Positions 18,124-26,740 of a DNA stretch of 64,000 nt are shown here, piece by piece. The notes beneath the pieces were generated by a model. It did not search any database and had not been told where the DNA came from. It was given only the letters and a program-made list of their open reading frames with translations. Made by a program: the position numbers and the translations under genes. Origin of the DNA: an uncultured Sulfitobacter sp. (lineage in GTDB: Bacteria > Pseudomonadota > Alphaproteobacteria > Rhodobacterales > Rhodobacteraceae). The stretch's first letter is position 1, and each line of letters opens with the position of its first letter. Where the stretch lies: assembly GCF_947500075.1 (NCBI RefSeq), contig NZ_CANMQS010000002.1:372001-436000 (forward strand). Reading direction: 5' to 3'.

Positions 18124-18903
18124 ATGGATCTCGGCATCAAAGGGAAAAAAGCGCTTGTCTGTGCAGGCTCCAAAGGCCTCGGGCTGGGCTGCGCAGAGGC
18201 GCTGGCGGCAGCGGGGGTGGACCTCGTCCTGAATGCACGCGGGGCCGAGGCGCTGGACGCCTCCGCCGACCGGCTGCGTCAGGAATATGACGTCACCATC
18301 ACCACAGTCGCCGCCGACATCGCCACGCAAGAGGGGCAGGCGCTGGTCCTCAAAGCCGCAGAGGGCGTTGATATCCTTGTCAATAACGCAGGCGGCCCCC
18401 CTCCCGGCATGTGGCATGACTGGGATCGTTCAAACTTCATTGCAGCGCTGGACGCCAACATGCTGGCCCCCATCGCGATGATCAAAGGGCTGGTGCCCGC
18501 GATGATGGATCGCGGCTGGGGCCGGGTGGTGAACATCACCTCCCAATCCGTGCGCGCGCCCATCGGGGTGCTGGGCCTGTCCAACGCCGCGCGCACCGGG
18601 CTCACGGGCTATGTCGCGGGGACGTCGCGGCAGGTGGCAGGCAAGGGCGTGACGATCAACAACCTGCTGCCCGGCATCCACGCCACCGACCGTGCCGATG
18701 CGCTGGACGGGGCTGTGGTCAAAGCCCAGGGCATCACGCTGGATGAAGCACGCCAGGCCCGCCAGGCCACAATCCCCGCAGGCCGCTACGGCACGCGGCA
18801 GGAGTTTGGCCAGGCGTGCGCTTTCCTGTGTTCGGTGCATGCGGGCTTCATCGTGGGCCAGAACATCCTGCTGGATGGCGGCGGCACCAACATCACCATG
18901 TAA
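18124..18903 (+). CDS. SDR-family oxidoreductase with non-canonical active site
   Basis: A 259-residue short-chain dehydrogenase/reductase-like protein. The start is ATG 18124 after AAAGGAA; the frame is open for nine more codons upstream. The NAD(P)-binding motif GSKGLGLG is at about residues 14-21 and NNAGG near 87-91. After the catalytic serine segment (NITSQSVRAPI, around 140) the usual YxxxK is replaced by SNAARTGL, a pattern seen in a distinct SDR branch. Substrate is unknown. The next gene starts 9 bp downstream, suggesting cotranscription with the alkylation-repair-like gene. Confidence 0.88.
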   Translation: MDLGIKGKKALVCAGSKGLGLGCAEALAAAGVDLVLNARGAEALDASADRLRQEYDVTITTVAADIATQEGQALVLKAAEGVDILVNNAGGPPPGMWHDWDRSNFIAALDANMLAPIAMIKGLVPAMMDRGWGRVVNITSQSVRAPIGVLGLSNAARTGLTGYVAGTSRQVAGKGVTINNLLPGIHATDRADALDGAVVKAQGITLDEARQARQATIPAGRYGTRQEFGQACAFLCSVHAGFIVGQNILLDGGGTNITM

Positions 18904-18912
18904 GGTGTTACG

Positions 18913-20034
18913 ATGGCTGAGAAATTTCTGCTGAAGGATCATCTCTTCAACGCGGACACGGTGGCGCAACTGGCGGCAGAATATGCCGCTGGCCTGCCCG
19001 ATTTTGACGCAGAGCGTTTCGTGTCAGAGGCGCTGTCGGGCTTTCCCGACCGGGAATTGATGGGGCGGCTTGACTGGATGGCCGATTGTCTGGAGCCGCA
19101 GTTGTCGGCGGATTTTCCCACCATGGCCGCCCAGCTTGAAGCGGCCATGCCTGCGCCCCTCGATCCCACGCTGACAGACGATGACTTCGGCCATTTCATC
19201 CACGCGCTTCCCGGCATCCTCGCCGTGCGGCACGGGTTGGAGGACCACCGTGATCGCGCGCTTGACCTGCTCTACGCAGGCACGCAGCGGTTCTCGATGG
19301 AGTTCTACATCCGCCCCTTCCTCAACCGCTGGCCGCGCGAGACGCTGGCGCGGCTCAACCAATGGGCCACGGACGACAACTACCATGTCCGCCGACTGGT
19401 CAGCGAAGGCACACGCCCCCGCCTGCCATGGGCCAGTGCGGTGACGCTGGCGACCGAACAGCGTGTGCCGCTGATCAGGATACTGCACGCGGACCCGACC
19501 CGCTATGTGACAAGATCTGTCGCCAACCACCTGAATGATATCACCAAGACCGACCCCGATGTGGTGCTGGACCTGCTGCAAGACTGGCACGCGCAGGGCA
19601 GGCAAACGCCCAAGGAACTGGACTGGATGTCCCGCCACGCGCTGCGCACCTTGATCAAGGTCGGGCATCAGGGCGCATTGGCGCATCTGGGGTACCGTGG
19701 CGATGTGCCGGTCACGGCCAGCCTTGATACCGGTCCCGCAGACATCGCGATTGGCACGGCACTGCCGCTGTCCTGCACGCTCACCGCAGATCAGGACCTG
19801 CCGGTGATCGTGGACTACCGCATCCGCTTCGCCCGCCCCGATGGCAAGACGGCTGAAAAAGTCTTCAAACTGAAGGTGGCCAAAATCACAGCAGGCAAAC
19901 CCCTGACCCTCGGCAAGGCACATAAGCTCAAAGGGGATGCGACCACCTTCACGCTCCACCCCGGCCGACATGAGGTGGTGTTGCAGGTCAATGGTGTCGA
20001 CGTGGCGCACAGCGATTTCACCCTGATCCCCTGA
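18913..20034 (+). CDS. DNA alkylation repair-like HEAT-repeat protein
   Basis: A 373-residue protein resembling the AlkC/AlkD group of HEAT-repeat DNA glycosylases. Supporting segments are FLNRWPRETLARLNQWATDD (around residue 137) and HVRRLVSEGTRPRLPWA (around 161), which are typical of this family, followed by helical repeats with DPTRYVTRSVANHLNDI. The last ~100 residues form a beta-rich domain of the kind appended to AlkC-like members. It would remove alkylated bases if active; the catalytic residues are not certain from sequence. It probably forms a two-gene unit with the SDR gene. Confidence 0.75.
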   Translation: MAEKFLLKDHLFNADTVAQLAAEYAAGLPDFDAERFVSEALSGFPDRELMGRLDWMADCLEPQLSADFPTMAAQLEAAMPAPLDPTLTDDDFGHFIHALPGILAVRHGLEDHRDRALDLLYAGTQRFSMEFYIRPFLNRWPRETLARLNQWATDDNYHVRRLVSEGTRPRLPWASAVTLATEQRVPLIRILHADPTRYVTRSVANHLNDITKTDPDVVLDLLQDWHAQGRQTPKELDWMSRHALRTLIKVGHQGALAHLGYRGDVPVTASLDTGPADIAIGTALPLSCTLTADQDLPVIVDYRIRFARPDGKTAEKVFKLKVAKITAGKPLTLGKAHKLKGDATTFTLHPGRHEVVLQVNGVDVAHSDFTLIP

Positions 20035-20138
20035 CCCCGCTTCCGCAGACCGCCCAGAAATGGCCTCACCCCTTCTCCGCCGGTGCCCTCCACACGGCCG
20101 CGCGCAATCACGCTTGCCGCCTTACCACTGTCCTGGCT

Positions 20139-20167
20139 CCTCTTTTTGGCCAAAAATATCCCTGCAC
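20139..20167 (+). repeat. 29-bp repeat, left copy (inverted partner at 22154-22182)
   Basis: A 29-bp string containing the 14-bp palindrome TTTTTGGCCAAAAA followed by TATCCCTGCAC. An exact copy occurs in inverse orientation at 22154-22182, and a diverged copy (CTCTTTTTGGC, 3 different bases, AAATATCCC) at 33001-33029. The two exact copies enclose the ABC/Lin0512 cassette. Confidence 0.9.
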
Positions 20168-20255
20168 TGCGATTGCAGCTGGATACACCTGCCGATACTT
20201 GCGGGCATAGTCCCGGGCTGATAGCTGCATTCCCAAGTCATTTACTCGGAAACCC

Positions 20256-21359
20256 ATGCACGCCCCCACGCCCCGGCTCGAAATCAAGGACCTGCGCCGC
20301 AGCTTTGCGGGGCGTACCGTGGTCGACGGCGTATCGCTGCGGATCATGCCGGGGCAGGTGACCTGTCTGCTGGGCCCCTCGGGCTGCGGCAAATCCACCA
20401 CCTTGCGGATGATCGCCGGGGTTGAGATGCAGGACAGCGGCACCATCCACGTGGATGGCAAGCTGATTTGCGACACCATTTTCCGGCTGCCGCCGGAGCA
20501 GCGCGAAATCGGGTTGATGTTTCAGGACTTTGCGCTTTTTCCGCACCTGAGCGTGGCGGACAACGTCGGCTATGGCCTGCGCCAGGGCACCAAAGGGCAG
20601 AAACGCGAGCGCATTGCAGAATTGCTCGACCGGGTGGACCTTCTGCGCTTCATCGACGGCTACCCGCACCAGCTGTCGGGCGGTGAACAACAGCGTGTGG
20701 CATTGGCCCGTGCACTGGCCCCACGGCCTCGCATCATGCTGATGGATGAGCCGTTCTCCGGCCTGGATAACCGCCTGCGCGACGGCATCCGGGATGACAC
20801 GCTGGCGATCCTGAAGGAAGAGGACACCGCCGTCCTGCTGGTCACCCATGAACCCGAAGAGGCCATGCGCATGGCCGATGAGATCGCTCTGATGCGCGAC
20901 GGCAGGATCGTGCAGCAAGGCGCGCCCTACAACGTCTACACGCGCCCCATCGACCGGGCGGCGGTGGCGTTCTTTTCGGACGCCAATGTGTTGCAGGCGA
21001 CGGTTCAGGGGGCGCTGGCCCCCACGGTCTTTGGTGATTTTCTGGCCCCCGGCGTGCCCGATGGCACGGATGTGGACATCGTCTTTCGCCCGCAGCACCT
21101 GCGCATCGATTTTGACCGCGCCGGGCAGGGGCCGCGCCCCACAGCGACCGATGGCACGCCCGCGCGCGCGGTGGTCGCGCGGTCGCGGTTCATGGGCAAC
21201 GAAAGCCTTGTGGAGTTCGTCATGGACCACGACGCCACCACCCTGCGCGCCACAGTGCCCAATGTCTTTCTGCCACAGCCCGGTGCGGTGATGTGGCTGA
21301 CGGTCCGCCGCGACCGGTGTTTTGTATTTCCCGCAAGCGGAGGAGAGAAACGTGGCTGA
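20256..21359 (+). CDS. ABC transporter ATP-binding protein (Fe3+/spermidine-type importer family), no permease nearby
   Basis: A 367-residue importer-type ATPase. Walker A GPSGCGKST is at residues 40-48, the Q-loop MFQDFALFPH near 89-98, the signature LSGGEQQR near 142-149, Walker B IMLMDEPFSGLD near 160-171, and the H-loop VTHEPEEA near 195. A TOBE-like C-terminal domain follows (VFRPQHLRIDF), as in FbpC- and PotA-like ATPases. No permease or binding protein gene is adjacent. The last 8 bp overlap the GTG start of a Lin0512-family gene, so the three genes 20256-22075 are coupled. Substrate is unknown. Confidence 0.93.
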   Translation: MHAPTPRLEIKDLRRSFAGRTVVDGVSLRIMPGQVTCLLGPSGCGKSTTLRMIAGVEMQDSGTIHVDGKLICDTIFRLPPEQREIGLMFQDFALFPHLSVADNVGYGLRQGTKGQKRERIAELLDRVDLLRFIDGYPHQLSGGEQQRVALARALAPRPRIMLMDEPFSGLDNRLRDGIRDDTLAILKEEDTAVLLVTHEPEEAMRMADEIALMRDGRIVQQGAPYNVYTRPIDRAAVAFFSDANVLQATVQGALAPTVFGDFLAPGVPDGTDVDIVFRPQHLRIDFDRAGQGPRPTATDGTPARAVVARSRFMGNESLVEFVMDHDATTLRATVPNVFLPQPGAVMWLTVRRDRCFVFPASGGEKRG

Positions 21360-21714
21360 AACACTACTGGTCGAATTCGGCATGGGCACCTCCCTGCGCC
21401 GGGGCGATTACACCCAGGCGGCGGAGCGCGCAGTCAAGGACGCGCTGTGGCACAATTCGATCAACCTGGCAGAACTGTTCGGATTTGACAAAACCGACAT
21501 GCAGATCACCCTCGACGTGGGTGTGCAGCAGCCGGACCGCGTGGATGTGGAGGCGCTGAAAGCGGTCTTCCCTTATGGCAATGTCACCGTCCGCGTCTGC
21601 AAAGGCGGGCTGGACACACCGCGCCCCGCAGGACAGGAGGGCAGCGGTCATCCCACCATCATGGCAAACGTCGCCTTGTCCGTCGGGTTTGAGATGGAGA
21701 AATCCCATGGCTGA
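21352..21714 (+). CDS. Lin0512-family protein, first copy
   Basis: A 120-residue protein of the uncharacterised Lin0512 family, recognisable by LLVEFGMGTSLRRGDYTQAAERAV at the start (quoted in part: FGMGTSLRRGDYTQAA) and by ITLDVGVQQPDRVDVEAL in the middle. The start is GTG 21352 after AGGAGAG; it overlaps the ABC ATPase gene by 8 bp. A near-identical arrangement (8-bp overlap, start codon followed by GCTGAA) joins it to a second paralogue. The family has no established function that I know of; fold and activity cannot be deduced here. Confidence 0.85.
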   Translation: MAETLLVEFGMGTSLRRGDYTQAAERAVKDALWHNSINLAELFGFDKTDMQITLDVGVQQPDRVDVEALKAVFPYGNVTVRVCKGGLDTPRPAGQEGSGHPTIMANVALSVGFEMEKSHG

Positions 21715-22075
21715 AGCCCCCACAGATCACCGCGTCATCATCGAAATGGGCATGGGCAACGACCTGCACGGGATGGACTATACCAAGGCCGCCGCCCGCG
21801 CGATTGAGGATGCCTTTCGTCATTCGTCCCTGCCGCTTTTCTCTGTCACCGGGCTGAGCCACGCAGAGATGCGCGTTCAGGTGACCGTGGGTGTGCAGGA
21901 GCCGGACAGAGTGGATGCGGAGGCGCTGGTGGCCAAGCTGCCGCGCGGCAAGGCAACGGTGGAGGTGGTCCACGGCGGTCTGAACGTGCCCACAGGCGGC
22001 GATACCATCGTGATCGCGCAGGCCAGCGTGGAAGCCTTCCTGCCGCTGCAAACCGGATGGCGCCGCAAGGGGTAG
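21707..22075 (+). CDS. Lin0512-family protein, second copy
   Basis: A 122-residue paralogue of the preceding protein: IIEMGMGNDLHGMDYTKAA and VTVGVQEPDRVDAEAL correspond position by position to segments of copy one. The start is ATG 21707, with 8-bp overlap with the stop of copy one. The two differ enough to be an old duplication, perhaps forming a hetero-oligomer. Together with the ATPase it forms a compact three-gene unit enclosed by inverted 29-bp repeats. Confidence 0.85.
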   Translation: MAEAPTDHRVIIEMGMGNDLHGMDYTKAAARAIEDAFRHSSLPLFSVTGLSHAEMRVQVTVGVQEPDRVDAEALVAKLPRGKATVEVVHGGLNVPTGGDTIVIAQASVEAFLPLQTGWRRKG

Positions 22076-22153
22076 CCTGCGGGTTTCGCGGCATTTTCAA
22101 GGGGGTTGGCAGGGCGGCGCTTCACAGGCGATGGTCGGCCTGTGGCTGATGCT

Positions 22154-22182
22154 GTGCAGGGATATTTTTGGCCAAAAAGAGG
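22154..22182 (-). repeat. 29-bp repeat, right copy (inverse orientation)
   Basis: Exact reverse complement of 20139-20167, 79 bp after the stop of the second Lin0512 gene. On either strand it has a run of T or A next to the TTTTTGGCCAAAAA palindrome, so a weak bidirectional terminator role is possible. Confidence 0.9.
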
Positions 22183-22276
22183 GGGCAGGACGGTGCGTGG
22201 TCATGCGCCGTGTCGTGGGAGGCGATGTGGCAGGCACCGGTTGTGAAGGGGGGAGACTATCATCGGCCCATGGCGC

Positions 22277-22951
22277 TCAGCTGTGCAGGCCAGTGCCACT
22301 GTCCTCGACAAACAGTTCCGGCAGGGCTTCGGCGCTCTCGATGAGGTCAAGTCGGAACTCCCGGATGTCGTTGCGCAACTCGCACCAGGCGGTCAGCGTC
22401 CAGCTGCGCGCCACGTAGTCGGTGCGCAAAGGGCGGATCACCCGCCGCGTCACGTCGCCTGACGGCCCGGTATAGGTCAGCGCGACCTTCTGTTTCGCGG
22501 CAATGGCGGAGCGGAGCAGCGGCAGATGCGCCAGGGTCCGCCCGGCATCGGCGAATGGCACAAAGGCCGTCTTCCACGCATCGCGCTGCGCCAGCCCTTC
22601 GGCCGGCAGGGCATCGTCAATCTTGCCCGCCAGACTGCCCGCCGCGCGGCGCAACCCGTCATCGCCTGCTTCACTCAGCACCGCCAGCCCCAGGTTCAGC
22701 GCTTCGATTTCCTCTGCGCTCAGGCTCAGCGGGGGCAGGGTCATCTCATCGCGCAGCACATACCCCGTCCCCCGCGTCCCGCTGACCGCGACACCACTGG
22801 CCTCTAACCGCGCCACATCGCGGTAGATCGTGCGCACGGAAACCTCCAGCCGCGCCGCCAGATCCTCCGCCCGGTGCACCCCGCCGCCGCGCAGCAGGCG
22901 CATCAGCTCAAACAACCGGTCGGCGCGCTGGTGAATGCTCTGTTTGCCCAT
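22277..22951 (-). CDS. YafY-type transcriptional regulator (HTH plus WYL domain)
   Basis: A 224-residue regulator if started at ATG 22951 (MGKQSIHQRADRLFELM); ATG 22963 four codons upstream is equally possible, and neither has a clear ribosome site. An N-terminal HTH (AEDLAARLEVSVRTIYRDVARLEASG, described in part, residues about 26-50) is followed by the YafY-family middle segment and a WYL domain (RPLRTDYVARSWTLTAWCELR, in part, around residue 180). WYL regulators usually sense ligands or nucleic acid and regulate neighbouring genes. The gene is divergent from tatA, and a dyad overlaps its start. Confidence 0.9.
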   Translation of the reverse strand: MGKQSIHQRADRLFELMRLLRGGGVHRAEDLAARLEVSVRTIYRDVARLEASGVAVSGTRGTGYVLRDEMTLPPLSLSAEEIEALNLGLAVLSEAGDDGLRRAAGSLAGKIDDALPAEGLAQRDAWKTAFVPFADAGRTLAHLPLLRSAIAAKQKVALTYTGPSGDVTRRVIRPLRTDYVARSWTLTAWCELRNDIREFRLDLIESAEALPELFVEDSGTGLHS

Positions 22952-22973
22952 GACAACTGACATAAACTTGTCA
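22951..22973. promoter_or_regulatory. Dyad over the start of the WYL regulator gene
   Basis: TGACAA (22951-22956) and TTGTCA (22968-22973) form a 6-bp inverted repeat with an 11-bp spacer, covering both candidate start codons of the regulator. It may be an autoregulatory operator; this is inferred from position and symmetry only. Confidence 0.35.
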
Positions 22974-23125
22974 GGAGTGCAGATCAAGTATCTCACGTCC
23001 CCCAAAAACACCGTGTTTCAGGTCCCGCCTTGGCAAATCCACCTTTGCCCCTCCCTCCGGCTTTTCTAGTGTCTGCGCTGAAGCCGCGCGCCAAAACCGC
23101 CCGTGGCAAACCTTAGGAGAGAGAC

Positions 23126-23347
23126 ATGGGTATCGGAAATATCGGATTGCCGGGCATTCTGCTGATCGCGATCGTCGTGCTGGTGCTGTTTGGCCGTGGC
23201 AAGATTTCAGGGCTGATGGGCGAAGTGGGCAAAGGCATCACCAGCTTCAAGAAAGGCATCAAGGACGGCGAAAGCGAACTGGCCGACCAGGCGGAAGAGA
23301 TCGAAGGCACCGCGACCGACGCGGAACAACCCAAAGACAAGGTGTAA
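23126..23347 (+). CDS. tatA: Sec-independent protein translocase TatA
   Basis: A 73-residue pore-forming component of the twin-arginine translocase. One N-terminal transmembrane helix ([17 protein letters not shown], residues about 6-22) is followed by the FGRGKI hinge and an amphipathic helix with [16 protein letters not shown], then an acidic tail. AGGAGAGAG precedes ATG 23126. It is followed after 3 bp by tatB. Confidence 0.96.
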   Translation: MGIGNIGLPGILLIAIVVLVLFGRGKISGLMGEVGKGITSFKKGIKDGESELADQAEEIEGTATDAEQPKDKV

Positions 23348-23350
23348 CCC

Positions 23351-23815
23351 ATGTTCGATCTGGGGATGCCGGAGCTTCTTGTGATCGGCATTGTGGCGCT
23401 GATCGTGGTCGGCCCCAAGGATCTGCCGATCCTGTTCCGCCGCGTCGGGGAGTTTGTCGGCAAGGCAAAAGGCATGGCGCGCGAATTCAGCAGCGCGATG
23501 AATGATGCCGCGGACCAATCCGGCGTGCGTGAGATGTCCAACACCCTCAATTCATCGCTGAAAGCCGCGACCAACCCCATCGGCGCCGCGACAGACAGCG
23601 TGAAATCCGCCGCCAAGGCGATGACCGACATCGACCCGGAGAGTGAGACCGGCAAGCTGGCCGCGAAACGCAAGGAAGACGCGGCCAAAATTCAGGCCGC
23701 CACCGCCCGCGCCGCTGCTGAACGCAAGCAACGCGAAGCGGCAGAGGCGATGGCCAAGGCCGAAGAGCTGGAAGCCAAAGTACCAAGCCCACCGGCAGAA
23801 AAGACCGATACATGA
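23351..23815 (+). CDS. tatB: Sec-independent protein translocase TatB
   Basis: A 154-residue Tat[21 protein letters not shown] is the membrane helix with the TatB-type Glu, then [21 protein letters not shown]. The C-terminal half is a long Ala/Lys/Glu-rich helical tail longer than in E. coli TatB. With TatC it forms the receptor for folded Tat substrates. The stop overlaps the tatC start (ATGA). Confidence 0.95.
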   Translation: MFDLGMPELLVIGIVALIVVGPKDLPILFRRVGEFVGKAKGMAREFSSAMNDAADQSGVREMSNTLNSSLKAATNPIGAATDSVKSAAKAMTDIDPESETGKLAAKRKEDAAKIQAATARAAAERKQREAAEAMAKAEELEAKVPSPPAEKTDT

Positions 23816-24741
23816 GTGCCAATGAAGACATGGACGACAGCGCCGCACCGCTGATTGAGCATCTGGCAGAACTGCGCACCCGGCTCATCCGGTCGGTTCT
23901 GGCGTTGCTGGTGGCGATCATCGTGCTGTTTGTCCCCATCAACGGGGACTTTGTTGCCGAACATCTGATGAATTTCCTGCTCACCCCGGTGGTGGAGACC
24001 CTGCGCGACATGGGCGATGAAAACCCCGCGCTTCAGTACACCAGCCCGCAGGAATACCTCTTTACCGTGTTCCGGGTATCCCTTGTGGGCGGCTTTGCGC
24101 TGGCCTTTCCGGTGATCGCGTTTCAGCTGTGGCGCTTTGTGGCACCGGGGCTGTACCGGAACGAAAAGAACGCGTTTTTGCCGTTTATCATCGCCTCCCC
24201 CCTGATGTTCTTTCTGGGGGCGAGCTTTGCCCAGTTTGTCGTGACGCCCCTGGCAATGACATTCCTGCTGGGTTTTGCGGATGCGTCTTCTTTCATGACC
24301 AACGTGATCTCCGCTGCGTCCGGGGGCGCGATTGAACCCGCAAAAGGCAGCGCCGCGATCATCACCTTCAATGGCAAGGTGAACGAAAGCCTCGACATCA
24401 CGCTCAAATTCATCATGGCGTTCGGGCTGTGTTTCCAGCTTCCCGTGCTGCTGACACTGATGGGCAAGGCGGGTCTGGTCAGTTCCGAAGGGCTGGGGAA
24501 CGTGCGCAAATATGCCGTGGTGGCGATCCTGGTGCTGGCCGCACTCGTCACACCGCCGGATGTCATTACCCAGTTGATCCTTTTTGTGGTGGTCTACGGG
24601 CTTTATGAAATCTCCATCCAGCTGGTCAAATGGGTCGAGAAGAAGCGCGAGGCGCAGTTGCGCGCCGAAGGGTATTACGACGACGAAGACGACCTGCAGG
24701 CCGAATTCGACGATGGCGAAGGTGAGGACATCCAGAAGTGA
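23812..24741 (+). CDS. tatC: Sec-independent protein translocase TatC
   Basis: A 309-residue six-helix membrane protein that recognises twin-arginine signals. Family segments include [16 protein letters not shown] (residues about 12-27), [16 protein letters not shown] (around 76) and [19 protein letters not shown] (around 204). The acidic C-terminus ([17 protein letters not shown]) is longer than in enteric TatC. Its stop overlaps the start of a DUF815 ATPase gene by one base. An exported twin-arginine protein is encoded at 38150-39205. Confidence 0.97.
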   Translation: MSANEDMDDSAAPLIEHLAELRTRLIRSVLALLVAIIVLFVPINGDFVAEHLMNFLLTPVVETLRDMGDENPALQYTSPQEYLFTVFRVSLVGGFALAFPVIAFQLWRFVAPGLYRNEKNAFLPFIIASPLMFFLGASFAQFVVTPLAMTFLLGFADASSFMTNVISAASGGAIEPAKGSAAIITFNGKVNESLDITLKFIMAFGLCFQLPVLLTLMGKAGLVSSEGLGNVRKYAVVAILVLAALVTPPDVITQLILFVVVYGLYEISIQLVKWVEKKREAQLRAEGYYDDEDDLQAEFDDGEGEDIQK

Positions 24742-25592
24742 TGGACGAAGCGGGCACAGCAGCCCTTGAACGGATCGCGGCGGCCCTCGAACGGATGGCC
24801 CCCGCACCCATGGCCGCCCCTGACCTCAGTGCCGCGTCCGCCTTTGTCTGGCACACGGACCCGGACCGGCTGGAAGCGGTGCCAGAGGTTTCCCGCGTGG
24901 CGCTTGACCTGCTGATCGGTATCGACCGCGCGCGCGATACCTTGCTGGCCAACACCCGCCAGTTCGCCGCCGGCCTGCCCGCCAACAACGCGCTGCTCTG
25001 GGGTGCGCGGGGCATGGGAAAATCCAGCTTGGTCAAAGCAGTACATGCCGCAGTTCAGGCAGAGCATGAAGCGCTCTGCATGGTGGAGCTGCAGCGCGAG
25101 GACCTGCCCAGTGTCGGCCGGTTGCTCAACCACCTGCGCCATGTGCCGCAGCGCTTTATCCTGTTCTGCGACGACCTCAGCTTCGGCCATGACGATGCGC
25201 ATTACAAATCCCTCAAGGCCGTGCTGGATGGCGGCATCGAAGGCCGCCCGGAAAACGTGGTTCTCTACGCCACCTCTAACCGCCGCCACCTGATGCCCCG
25301 CGACATGATCGAAAACGAACGAGGCTCCGCCATCAACCCGGCAGAAGCAGTGGAGGAAAAAGTCTCCCTCTCGGACCGTTTCGGCCTGTGGCTGGGGTTC
25401 CACGCCTGCGACCAGACGCAATACCTCGACATGATCGACGGCTATTGCGCGGCCTTTGGCGTGCAGATCGACGCAGACACCCTGCGCGCCGAAGCCATCG
25501 AATGGCAGGCCACGCGCGGATCGCGGTCAGGCCGGGTGGCCTGGCAGTTCTTTGTGGATCTTGCCGGGCGCAAGGGCATCGCCCTCAGCTGA
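24741..25592 (+). CDS. DUF815-family AAA-type ATP-binding protein
   Basis: A 283-residue ATPase-like protein starting at ATG 24741 within the tatC stop region (TGATG). Walker A GARGMGKSS lies at about residues 87-95, the FILFCDDLSFG segment (Walker B-like) near 141-151, and YATSNRRHLMPRDM (sensor 1-like) near 177-190, all typical of DUF815. The N-terminus has a helical repeat ALERIAAALERM. Function of the family is not established. The single-base overlap with tatC suggests coexpression with the Tat translocase. Its end overlaps the convergent Hint gene by 8 bp. Confidence 0.85.
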   Translation: MDEAGTAALERIAAALERMAPAPMAAPDLSAASAFVWHTDPDRLEAVPEVSRVALDLLIGIDRARDTLLANTRQFAAGLPANNALLWGARGMGKSSLVKAVHAAVQAEHEALCMVELQREDLPSVGRLLNHLRHVPQRFILFCDDLSFGHDDAHYKSLKAVLDGGIEGRPENVVLYATSNRRHLMPRDMIENERGSAINPAEAVEEKVSLSDRFGLWLGFHACDQTQYLDMIDGYCAAFGVQIDADTLRAEAIEWQATRGSRSGRVAWQFFVDLAGRKGIALS

Positions 25593-26610
25593 GACAGCGC
25601 GCTTCAAACGATCGCAGACAGGGCACCGCTTTGGGGCCATAGGCCCCCAGATCGGGGAACAGCCGCGTGATTTCCTTCCGCGCGTCGGGGTTCACGCTTT
25701 GCAGGGTCATGTCGCCGGGATAGAGGCTCTCTGTCCACGCGCCTTCCGACAACACCAGATGATGCGCGTCAAACAGCAGATGGCAATAGGTCACCACGCC
25801 ACCGGGCTTACGGTACACCCCGTCGTGGTTCAGCAGATCACAGGCCCGCACCAGCACCTCTGATGCGCCAAAGAGCATCTCTGCCCGCCAGTCGTCCAGC
25901 AACACAGCATGTTGTGGCGAAAGGGTCAGGTCGCGGCTGTTGGCCAGCACGCCTTTGGAAATCACAATGGGGGCCAGCGCCCCTTGGGCCGCAACCTGCG
26001 TCTGCCCCAGCCAGCGAAGCGGTTGCATGCCGGCATCCCGCGTCAACACCAGATCGCCGGGGGCCAGCGTTTCAACCGCACGTGGCCCGTCTGCGGTCTC
26101 TATCAACGTGCCCTGCGCAAAGCAGACAACCGTCGCCCCGGCATCCGCATGCAGGAAACTGGTGCTGTTGTCGCTGATCCCGCCCGCCGTCAGGTCCGTA
26201 TCCGCAGGCGGCATCCCATCGGGGAAGATCAGGTAGTATCCGTCTTCACCTGCATCGCTCAGATCGTCGTCATTGTTCAGATCCACGTCGATCACCGACA
26301 CCCGCCAGGTGTCGGTGCCGTCAGTCACCGTGAAGGTGTAATCGTAAACGACCTGCTGCTGTGTGCCACCGATATCAACGGTCTGCTGCCACGCCCCGCC
26401 GATCTGCTCCTGCGCGCTGACCGTTTCATTGGTGGGATCGCCGTTGAAGTTCGTCGCACCATCGTTTTCCTCCACCACAAACCAGGTGTCGGGACCGGTA
26501 AAACGCCAGGTGGAGCCGCTGGGCGGGGCAAAATTGTAGTCAAACGCAGAGCCGTTAACCGTGCTCTGCGTGCCAAAGATCGCATTTGTATAGCCGTAAA
26601 ATACCGGCAT
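25585..26610 (-). CDS. Hint-domain protein, second copy
   Basis: A 341-residue protein starting at ATG 26610 (MPVFYGYTNAIFG). Residues 1-150 are a Thr/Gly/Asp-rich beta domain with an acidic DVDLNNDDDLSDAGEDG segment (possible calcium site). The Hint domain starts at VVCFAQGTLIETADGPRAVE (about residue 162) and includes PGDLVLTRDAG and LRWLGQTQV; SPQHAVLL and VTYCHLLFDAHHLVL follow, paralleling the protein at 16975. No signal peptide is obvious, which fits non-classical export of such proteins. No extein is attached. Confidence 0.85.
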   Translation of the reverse strand: MPVFYGYTNAIFGTQSTVNGSAFDYNFAPPSGSTWRFTGPDTWFVVEENDGATNFNGDPTNETVSAQEQIGGAWQQTVDIGGTQQQVVYDYTFTVTDGTDTWRVSVIDVDLNNDDDLSDAGEDGYYLIFPDGMPPADTDLTAGGISDNSTSFLHADAGATVVCFAQGTLIETADGPRAVETLAPGDLVLTRDAGMQPLRWLGQTQVAAQGALAPIVISKGVLANSRDLTLSPQHAVLLDDWRAEMLFGASEVLVRACDLLNHDGVYRKPGGVVTYCHLLFDAHHLVLSEGAWTESLYPGDMTLQSVNPDARKEITRLFPDLGAYGPKAVPCLRSFEARCLS

Positions 26611-26740
26611 GGTTGGGGCCAATCGCGCTTTCTGCGTCGCGAATGGGATAGGGGATGAACAAGGCCTGAATTTGCCGAAAGCCTTTGATTTGTGTCAAAA
26701 GCAAGAATTCAGCGTGGTTTTTGGCGGTTTTGGGGTCTCA

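Noticed and set aside
23042-23075. Promoter for tatA (TTTGCC, 17 bp, TAGTGT)
   Set aside because: Both hexamers match the consensus poorly; spacing alone is not enough.
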